A stretch of 64,000 bases of DNA from Sinorhizobium sp. RAC02 (GTDB lineage: Bacteria; Pseudomonadota; Alphaproteobacteria; Rhizobiales; Rhizobiaceae), in NCBI RefSeq assembly GCF_001713395.1, contig NZ_CP016450.1:3643501-3707500 (forward strand), read 5' to 3'. Every line of letters starts with the position of its first letter. Position 1 is the first letter of the stretch. Below the pieces are notes generated by a model. The model saw only the letters and a program-made list of their open reading frames with translations. It ran no database searches and had not been told where the DNA came from. Positions 55,540 to 64,000 of this stretch are shown here, piece by piece. The position numbers were made by a program, and so were the translations under genes.

Positions 55540-57807
55540 ATGAGAGATCTCTCCGCGGGTCCGCGCGTTCTTCTCAAGCGGCTACGCGAACTGATGGCGG
55601 AGCCGCTCGAGCCACAGGAGCGCCTTGACCAGATCGTGCGCCAGATCGCGCAGAACATGGTCGCGGAAGTGTGCTCGGTCTATGTGCTGCGCTCCGACGG
55701 TGTCCTTGAACTCTATGCGACCGAAGGTCTCAATCCCGGCGCCGTTCACCTGGCCCAGCTCAAAATGGGCCAGGGCCTCGTCGGCACGATTGCCGCATCC
55801 GCCCGGCCGCTGAACCTTTCCGACGCCCAGTCCCATCCCGCCTTCACCTATCTGCCGGAAACGGGCGAGGAGATCTACCACTCCTTCCTCGGCGTTCCTA
55901 TCTTGCGAACCGGCAGGGCGCTCGGCGTGCTTGTCGTGCAGAACAAGGCGAGCCGCACCTACCGCGAAGACGAGGTGGAGGCGCTCGAAACGACAGCGAT
56001 GGTGATTGCGGAAATGGTGGCGACCGGCGAGCTGAAGAAGCTCACCAAGCCCGGCCTGGAGCTGGACCTGTCGCGCCCCGTTTCGATCGAGGGTTCGAGC
56101 TTTGGCGAGGGCATCGGCCTTGGCTATGTCGTGCTGCACGAGCCACGCATCGTCGTCACCAACCTGCTCAACGAGGATTCCGAACACGAACTCGGTCGAC
56201 TGGCCGAAGCGCTCGGGTCGCTGCGCATCTCGATCGACGACATGCTGTCGCGCCGCGAAATTTCGATGGAGGGCGAGCATCGCGAGGTGCTGGAAACCTA
56301 CCGCATGTTCGCGCATGACCGCGGCTGGGTCAGAAAGCTCGAAGAGGCGATCCGCAACGGCCTGACGGCGGAAGCGGCGGTCGAACGCGTGCAGAGCGAG
56401 ACCAAGGCGCGCATGATCCGCCTGACGGATCCCTATCTGCGCGAGCGCATGCATGATTTCGACGACCTGGCCAACCGCCTGCTGCGGCAGCTGACCGGCT
56501 ACGGCGCGAAACTCTCCGCCAGCAACTTCCCGAACGATGCGATCGTCGTCGCCCGTGCCATGGGTGCTGCGGAACTGCTCGATTATCCGCGTGAGAATGT
56601 GCGCGGCCTCGTGCTGGAAGATGGCGCCGTCACCAGCCATGTGGTGATCGTGGCACGCGCCATGGGCATTCCGGTGGTTGGCCAGGCGGCGGGCGCGGTG
56701 GCGCTTGCTGAAAACGGCGATCCGATCATCGTCGACGGGGAAGACGGACGGATACATTTGCGGCCGTTGCAGGATCTCCAGCGCTCCTACGAGGAGAAGG
56801 TCCGTTTCCGGGCCCGCCGGCAGGAGCAGTACCGCGCGCTACGCGCCGTCGAACCGGTGACGCGGGACGGGCAGGCGATCAATCTGCAGATGAATGCCGG
56901 CCTGCTGGTCGACCTGCCGCATCTTAACGAATCAGGTGCCTCCGGCATCGGCCTGTTCCGCACCGAACTGCAGTTCATGATCGCCTCGACCATGCCGAAG
57001 GCAGAGGAGCAGGAAGCGTTCTACCGCAATGTCCTGAAGCAGGCAGGCGGCCGTCCGGTGACGTTCCGTACGCTCGATATCGGCGGCGACAAGGTCGTGC
57101 CCTATTTCCGCGCGGCGGAGGAAGAAAACCCTGCGCTCGGCTGGCGGGCCATCCGCCTGTCGCTCGATCGCCCGGGCCTGCTGCGCACCCAGCTGCGCGC
57201 CATGCTGCGCGCCGCGGCGGGCGCTGATCTGCGCATGATGCTGCCGATGGTGACCGAGGTCTCCGAGCTGAAGGAGGTTCGCGACCTTCTCCAGAAGGAA
57301 ATCCAGCGGCAGTCGAAGCTCGGCGAACAGCTGCCGAAGAAGCTGCAATTCGGCGCGATGCTGGAAGTGCCGGCGCTGCTGTGGCAGCTCGACGAGCTGA
57401 TGGCCGAGGTCGATTTCGTTTCCGTCGGCTCGAACGATCTCTTCCAGTTCGCGATGGCGGTCGACCGCGGCAATGCTCGCGTCTCCGATCGTTTCGATAC
57501 GCTTGGCCGCCCGTTCCTGCGCATCCTGCGCGATATCGTGCGCGCCGGCGTGCGCAACGATACGTCCGTGACGCTGTGCGGCGAAATGGCGAGCAAGCCG
57601 ATCTCCGCCATGGCGCTGCTTGGCATCGGTTTCCGCTCCGTTTCCATGTCGCCGGCGGCGATCGGCCCGGTGAAGTCGATGCTGCTGTCGCTTGATGCCG
57701 CAAAACTCGAAGCGGTGCTGATGCCGGCGTTGGACGATTTGAAGCCGACGGCTTCGATCCGCCAGATTCTCACCGATTTCGCGGCTGAGAACGGCATCCC
57801 GTTTTAA
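55540..57807 (+). CDS. ptsP: Phosphoenolpyruvate-protein phosphotransferase PtsP (EI-Ntr)
   Basis: 755 aa enzyme I of the nitrogen PTS, which passes phosphate from PEP to NPr. An N-terminal GAF domain (about residues 15-165) is followed by the HPr-binding region, the phospho-His domain with H367 in GAVTSHVVIVARAMG, and the PEP-binding barrel (GLFRTELQFM, TLDIGGDK, SVGSNDLFQFAMAVDR, TLCGEMAS). It controls metabolism and, in rhizobia, ABC transporter activity. Next to lysC as in most Rhizobiales. Confidence 0.96.
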   Translation: MRDLSAGPRVLLKRLRELMAEPLEPQERLDQIVRQIAQNMVAEVCSVYVLRSDGVLELYATEGLNPGAVHLAQLKMGQGLVGTIAASARPLNLSDAQSHPAFTYLPETGEEIYHSFLGVPILRTGRALGVLVVQNKASRTYREDEVEALETTAMVIAEMVATGELKKLTKPGLELDLSRPVSIEGSSFGEGIGLGYVVLHEPRIVVTNLLNEDSEHELGRLAEALGSLRISIDDMLSRREISMEGEHREVLETYRMFAHDRGWVRKLEEAIRNGLTAEAAVERVQSETKARMIRLTDPYLRERMHDFDDLANRLLRQLTGYGAKLSASNFPNDAIVVARAMGAAELLDYPRENVRGLVLEDGAVTSHVVIVARAMGIPVVGQAAGAVALAENGDPIIVDGEDGRIHLRPLQDLQRSYEEKVRFRARRQEQYRALRAVEPVTRDGQAINLQMNAGLLVDLPHLNESGASGIGLFRTELQFMIASTMPKAEEQEAFYRNVLKQAGGRPVTFRTLDIGGDKVVPYFRAAEEENPALGWRAIRLSLDRPGLLRTQLRAMLRAAAGADLRMMLPMVTEVSELKEVRDLLQKEIQRQSKLGEQLPKKLQFGAMLEVPALLWQLDELMAEVDFVSVGSNDLFQFAMAVDRGNARVSDRFDTLGRPFLRILRDIVRAGVRNDTSVTLCGEMASKPISAMALLGIGFRSVSMSPAAIGPVKSMLLSLDAAKLEAVLMPALDDLKPTASIRQILTDFAAENGIPF

Positions 57808-57829
57808 AGATTTGATTGGAGTTTGAACG

Positions 57830-58912
57830 GTGGCGAAGCTTCCCGTTGAAAAGATGCGTGAACTCGAACGCCGTTTCGGCGAGATCGAGGCGCGTATGTC
57901 GGCGGGTCCGGATTCGGAGACCTATGTGCGTCTTGCCTCGGAATATTCCGAGCTTCAGCCGGTCGTGACGAAGATCCGCGAATACCAGAAGGTGAGCGGC
58001 GAGATTGCCGACCTCGAGGCGTTACTCGAGGACAAGACGACCGACCGCGAGATGCGCGATCTTGCGGACATGGAACTGCCGGAGCTGAAGGAGCGTCTTG
58101 AGGGGCTGGAAAAGGAGATGCAGATCCTGCTTCTCCCCAAGGATGCCGCCGACGAGAAGAGCGCGATCCTCGAAATCCGCGCCGGCACGGGCGGCTCCGA
58201 AGCCGCACTCTTCGCCGGCGACCTTTTCCGCATGTACGAGCGCTATGCGGCCGCCAATGGCTGGAAGGTCGAGGTTCTGTCGTCGAGCGAGGGCGAGGCC
58301 GGCGGCTTCAAGGAAATCATCGCGACGATCACCGGCCGCGGCGTGTTTGCCAAGCTGAAGTTCGAATCGGGCGTGCACCGCGTCCAGCGCGTTCCGGAAA
58401 CGGAAGCGAGCGGACGCATCCATACGTCGGCGGCGACGGTTGCGGTGCTGCCGGAGGCGGAGGAGATCGACATCGAAATCCGGCCGGAAGACATTCGTAT
58501 CGACACGATGCGCTCGTCCGGCGCCGGCGGCCAGCACGTCAACACGACGGACTCGGCCGTGCGTATCACGCACCTGCCGACGGGCCTGATCGTCACGAGC
58601 TCGGAGAAATCGCAGCACCAGAACCGCGCCAAGGCGATGCAGGTGCTGCGTTCTCGGCTCTATGACATCGAGCGCCAGCGCGCAGACAACGAACGCTCCG
58701 CCGACCGCAAGAGCCAGGTCGGTTCGGGGGATCGCTCGGAGCGCATCCGCACCTACAATTTCCCGCAGGGGCGCGTGACCGACCACCGCATCAACCTGAC
58801 GCTCTACAAGCTCGACCGGATGATGATCGGCGAGATCGATGAAATCGTCGATGCGCTGGTCGCCGACTATCAGGCCGGTCAATTGGCGCAGCTTGGCGAA
58901 CAGGGCCGATGA
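57830..58912 (+). CDS. prfA: Peptide chain release factor 1
   Basis: 360 aa class I release factor for UAA and UAG. The catalytic GGQ is in [17 protein letters not shown], and the coiled-coil N-terminus and [15 protein letters not shown] are typical. The start is 22 bp after ptsP, and the stop overlaps prmC as ATGA, so the factor and its methylase are made together. The initiation codon is GTG. Confidence 0.97.
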   Translation: MAKLPVEKMRELERRFGEIEARMSAGPDSETYVRLASEYSELQPVVTKIREYQKVSGEIADLEALLEDKTTDREMRDLADMELPELKERLEGLEKEMQILLLPKDAADEKSAILEIRAGTGGSEAALFAGDLFRMYERYAAANGWKVEVLSSSEGEAGGFKEIIATITGRGVFAKLKFESGVHRVQRVPETEASGRIHTSAATVAVLPEAEEIDIEIRPEDIRIDTMRSSGAGGQHVNTTDSAVRITHLPTGLIVTSSEKSQHQNRAKAMQVLRSRLYDIERQRADNERSADRKSQVGSGDRSERIRTYNFPQGRVTDHRINLTLYKLDRMMIGEIDEIVDALVADYQAGQLAQLGEQGR

Positions 58913-59781
58913 GCGGCAACACGCTCGCCGAGGTGCTGTTGGCGGCGCGCCGCCGACTGTCCGAAGCGGGCGTCAATGATGCCGCCGGAGATGCGCGGGC
59001 CTTGATCATGGGCCTGCTTGCTTTGACATCGACGTCTTTCATAACCGAAGGCGGCCGGATACTCGATCGGGCGGAACGGCAGGTGATCGATGATGCTATC
59101 GAACGGCGCATCAGGCGTGAGCCCGTGCACCGCATCCTCGGCCACCGGGCTTTCTCGCGGCTAGACCTCGCGCTTTCGTCCGAAACGCTGGAGCCAAGGC
59201 CGGATACCGAAATCCTCGTCGATACGCTCGTGCCGCATGCACAGCGCATCCTTGCCGAGACGGGACGCTGCCGCATCCTGGATCTCGGCACGGGAACTGG
59301 TGCGATCTGTCTCGCGCTGCTCGACCTGGTACCGGGCGCGACCGGCGTTGGGGCCGATCTTTCGGCAGGCGCCCTTGAAACGGCAAGGCGCAATGCCGAA
59401 CTAAATGGGGTCGCCGACCGCTTTGAGACAGTCGAGAGCGACTGGTTTGCAGGCATAGACGGCGCGTTCGACATCATCGTGTCAAATCCGCCCTATATCG
59501 TCCGTTCGGTGGTCGGAACGCTGGACGATGAAGTCCGGCTCTACGATCCGATCCTGGCGCTGGATGGCGGCGAAGATGGGCTCGATGCCTACCGCGCCAT
59601 TGCCGCCGGGGCGGGCGATCATCTTCGGGAAAACGGCCTGGTGGCTTACGAAATCGGTTACGACCAGAAGGATCAGGTCACCGCGATCATGCGCGAAAAC
59701 GGTTTTGCGCGGATTGCGGCGGTCGAGGATCTTGGCGGCAACGATCGCGTCCTCGTCTTTTCAAAAGCGGTCTTACTGTAA
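58909..59781 (+). CDS. prmC: Peptide chain release factor N5-glutamine methyltransferase
   Basis: 290 aa. It methylates the GGQ glutamine of release factors. The SAM motif is [15 protein letters not shown] and the catalytic NPPY is in [11 protein letters not shown]. The N-terminal helical domain is of the HemK/PrmC type. It overlaps prfA by four bases. Good length match to the family. Confidence 0.96.
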   Translation: MSGNTLAEVLLAARRRLSEAGVNDAAGDARALIMGLLALTSTSFITEGGRILDRAERQVIDDAIERRIRREPVHRILGHRAFSRLDLALSSETLEPRPDTEILVDTLVPHAQRILAETGRCRILDLGTGTGAICLALLDLVPGATGVGADLSAGALETARRNAELNGVADRFETVESDWFAGIDGAFDIIVSNPPYIVRSVVGTLDDEVRLYDPILALDGGEDGLDAYRAIAAGAGDHLRENGLVAYEIGYDQKDQVTAIMRENGFARIAAVEDLGGNDRVLVFSKAVLL

Positions 59782-60112
59782 GCTTTTCTGCGGCAGCGCA
59801 GCAAATTCCGCAGCCGCAAAGAAAAGGCTTGGAATTGTGAAGGAAGCGGGATACGTTGCGGGCACGCACTGGGCAAGAGGTCATAGCACAGAGATTCGTT
59901 GCTGCATGACCCGATCTCGAGGGTTTCTCTCTCTGAAGAGTTGCTAGGATTGAAGACTGCCCTGTGCGGGTACCTGTTAATTTGACGTCTTACGGCGACA
60001 GGACCACCGACCGGCGTGGTTTGCCCGCGGGTAAGGATGCTTGATCTGGCGTGTCCCGATCAAGCGTGCAGACACATGATCATCAAGACACGATACGTTA
60101 GGTGAGTGACAT
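59782..60112. other. 331-bp gene-free region upstream of the DUF4167 gene
   Basis: No supported ORF. It holds an imperfect hairpin just after prmC (59783-59832, T-rich and A-rich arms around GCGGC/GCCGC), and near the DUF4167 gene a clean stem GCTTGATC / GATCAAGC (60039-60046, 60058-60065) with an 11-base loop. The latter is probably in the 5' leader. No known riboswitch or sRNA was recognised. Confidence 0.4.
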
Positions 60113-60787
60113 ATGAGGCCAGGACAGCAAAACAAGCGCGGCCGCGGGCGTAATAACAACAATAACAATAATAATAACAACAGCACTAGCAGCAACCACA
60201 ACAATCAGCGGAAGGGCGGAAATCCCCTGACGCGGACCTATGACAGTTCAGGTCCGGATGTGAAGATCAGGGGCACCGCCCAGCACATCGCGGAAAAGTA
60301 CTCGACGCTTGCCCGGGATGCCCAGAGTGCTGGCGACCGCGTCATTGCGGAGAACTATCTCCAGCACGCCGAGCACTACAACCGCATCATCGCCGCCGCA
60401 CAGGCGCAGATGCAGGAGCGCTTCCCGCGCGATGAACGGTCCGACAACACCGACCGCAATGACTATAATGATCGGGACGGATACGACCGCGATCAGGACG
60501 AAGTCGATTCGACGGCCGTTGATGAGCCGGCACCCGTTGCCGTTGTTGCCCAGGTGGCCGTCCCGGTCGAACAGCCCGTCATCGATGGTTCCGGCCCGCA
60601 GCCGGTGATCGAAGGCACGCCGGCCGAAGTCTCGCTCGAAGAGGAAGCTGCAGCTCCCGCTGGCCGCGCACCGCGCCGTCGCACTGCGGCACGCCCGCGT
60701 CGTCCGCGCCGTGGCGAAGCCGCTGCCGAAGGCGGCGATGCGCAGCTCGCCGGCGAAGATGCTCCGGCGCTCGAAGCGTCGGAATAA
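60113..60787 (+). CDS. DUF4167-domain protein with poly-Asn tract
   Basis: 224 aa. A basic Arg/Gly-rich start (RPGQQNKRGRGR) leads into a run of ten asparagines (residues 14-23), then the conserved DUF4167 region (TYDSSGPDVKIRGTAQHIAEKYSTLARDAQSAGDRVIAENYLQHAEHYNRII). The rest is low-complexity: acidic, then Ala/Pro/Arg-rich (GRAPRRRTAARPRRPRRG). No membrane segment. The basic and asparagine-rich ends suggest RNA or nucleoid binding, but the function is unknown. Position next to prmC is conserved in Rhizobiales. Confidence 0.9.
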   Translation: MRPGQQNKRGRGRNNNNNNNNNNSTSSNHNNQRKGGNPLTRTYDSSGPDVKIRGTAQHIAEKYSTLARDAQSAGDRVIAENYLQHAEHYNRIIAAAQAQMQERFPRDERSDNTDRNDYNDRDGYDRDQDEVDSTAVDEPAPVAVVAQVAVPVEQPVIDGSGPQPVIEGTPAEVSLEEEAAAPAGRAPRRRTAARPRRPRRGEAAAEGGDAQLAGEDAPALEASE

Positions 60788-60806
60788 CACCCTCTGCCAT
60801 GCATCG

Positions 60807-60840
60807 AAGAACCCGGCCTTGAGCCGGGTTCTTGCGTTTT
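60807..60840 (+). terminator. Rho-independent terminator after the DUF4167 gene
   Basis: Perfect 11-bp stem AAGAACCCGGC / GCCGGGTTCTT (60807-60817, 60823-60833), 5-base loop, followed by GCGTTTT. Confidence 0.88.
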
Positions 60841-61039
60841 GGAAGGTGTGCCGCGAAAAATCGCCATGCGCGGTTCAAGCCTCCCTTTAATTTGGAAAAT
60901 CCCTCCACCATATTCCCATCAGGCGGTTGCCTGGTCACAGGCCAAGGCGCCGCGCGCATGAAAGGTTCGCCTTGATGGGAGCCTTATCCTAATCGTCGAC
61001 CGGTGCCTTGAAGGGCCGGCCGAGTACTGGAGGTAGATG

Positions 61040-63646
<2,607 letters not shown>

Positions 63647-63672
63647 GGCCGGTCACTGACCTAAGAAAAAGC

Positions 63673-63700
63673 AAAGCGCGGGTTTCGGCCCGCGCTTTTT
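63673..63700 (+). terminator. Rho-independent terminator after clpB
   Basis: Perfect 10-bp stem AAAGCGCGGG / CCCGCGCTTT with a 6-base loop, followed by a T-run. It is bidirectional and lies between clpB and the convergent M23 peptidase gene. Confidence 0.9.
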
Positions 63701-63726
63701 GTTTCCGTCAATCTGAAGCGAAGCGG

Positions 63727-64000
63727 TCAGTGCGTCTCGGCGACTTCCGTCGATCCTTCGCCGCGGCCCAAGAGGTCGTCGATGCGCTTGCGCTCGATCT
63801 CGAACTGCGCAAGGGCCTTGCCTTCGAGCGACTTTCCGCCGGGCAGGCGGATTTTCAGTGCATCCACCTTGTTGCCGTTGACGATCAGTTCGTAGTGCAG
63901 GTGCGGGCCGGTCGAAAGGCCGGTCGTGCCGACGAAGCCGATGACCTGGCCCTGGCGCACTTTTACCCCCGGCTTGACGCCTTTGGCGATCGCGCTCTGG
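63727..64000 (-). CDS. M23-family (LytM-type) metallopeptidase, C-terminal part
   Basis: The 3' end of a gene whose frame is open to the right window edge; 90 residues are visible. The zinc-binding GPHLHYEL motif and the approach QGQVIGFVGTTGLSTGPHLHYELIVNG define an M23 peptidase domain, which cleaves peptidoglycan cross-bridges or acts as a divisome activator when degenerate. A C-terminal basic and acidic tail follows. The gene is convergent with clpB. Confidence 0.9.
   Translation of the reverse strand, partial: QSAIAKGVKPGVKVRQGQVIGFVGTTGLSTGPHLHYELIVNGNKVDALKIRLPGGKSLEGKALAQFEIERKRIDDLLGRGEGSTEVAETH

Noticed and set aside
60971..60993. Heat-shock (RpoH) promoter before clpB
   Set aside because: CTTGAT-N11-CCTAAT is a weak match and no other support is visible; noted in the clpB entry only.

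Overview
The window is high-GC chromosomal DNA from an alphaproteobacterium, almost certainly a member of the Rhizobiaceae (Rhizobium/Agrobacterium/Ensifer/Shinella type). The main reasons are a glycerol ABC-transporter operon of the Rhizobium leguminosarum glpSTPQUV type, a divergent oxyR-katG pair, an ALAS-type hemA, a minCDE operon with a CtrA-like box, and the block lysC-ptsP-prfA-prmC-DUF4167-clpB. The genus cannot be fixed from this sequence. I see no rRNA, tRNA, CRISPR array, insertion sequence, integrase or phage block, so this looks like ordinary chromosome rather than an island.

Layout. 1-4.8 kb: a sugar or polyol ABC importer (partial binding protein, two permeases, ATPase) with an embedded xylitol/sorbitol-type dehydrogenase. 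4.8-8.2 kb: katG and divergent oxyR. 8.2-12 kb: a small SH3-like protein, a META+MliC protein, dxr, and convergent hemA. 12-16 kb: a three-gene molybdenum hydroxylase in the order S-L-M with the AYRGAGR signature of form II CoxL-like enzymes. 16.4-23.1 kb: a glycine-zipper lipoprotein, then tamA-tamB for outer-membrane assembly. 23.2-26 kb: an Lrp-type regulator divergent from arginase and ornithine aminotransferase. 26-28.7 kb: cheW and a soluble double-PAS chemoreceptor. 28.8-36.1 kb: the NAD-dependent formate dehydrogenase operon fdsGB-(DUF4287)-fdsA-fdhD-fdsD with an adjacent LysR regulator.

36.2-42 kb: an AcuI-type reductase, pncB, an unusual membrane-anchored GH19-like protein, and minCDE. 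42.2-51.7 kb: an SDR, then glpR, glpD and the glycerol importer genes glpSTPQUV. glpR and glpD are preceded by related TTTCGTTT-type repeats, which suggests GlpR controls the locus; glpK is not in the window. 51.8-54.1 kb: a TetR regulator divergent from an SDR and a PmtA-like methyltransferase, separated by a perfect 19-bp palindrome. 54.2-64 kb: housekeeping genes lysC, ptsP, prfA, prmC, a DUF4167 gene with a poly-Asn tract, clpB, and the 3' part of an M23 peptidase gene cut by the window edge.

Most interesting points. (i) The glycerol importer ATPases GlpS and GlpT carry complementary defects: GlpS has no H-loop histidine and GlpT has no LSGGQ signature, which predicts one working and one degenerate ATP site. 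(ii) A DUF4287 gene is translationally coupled inside the formate dehydrogenase operon. (iii) An exact TTAA-N7-TTAA box lies upstream of minC. (iv) Strong operator-like palindromes are present for the fds LysR, the TetR and GlpR. (v) The GH19-like protein has two N-terminal membrane segments. No wholly new defence-like or mobile system was recognised.
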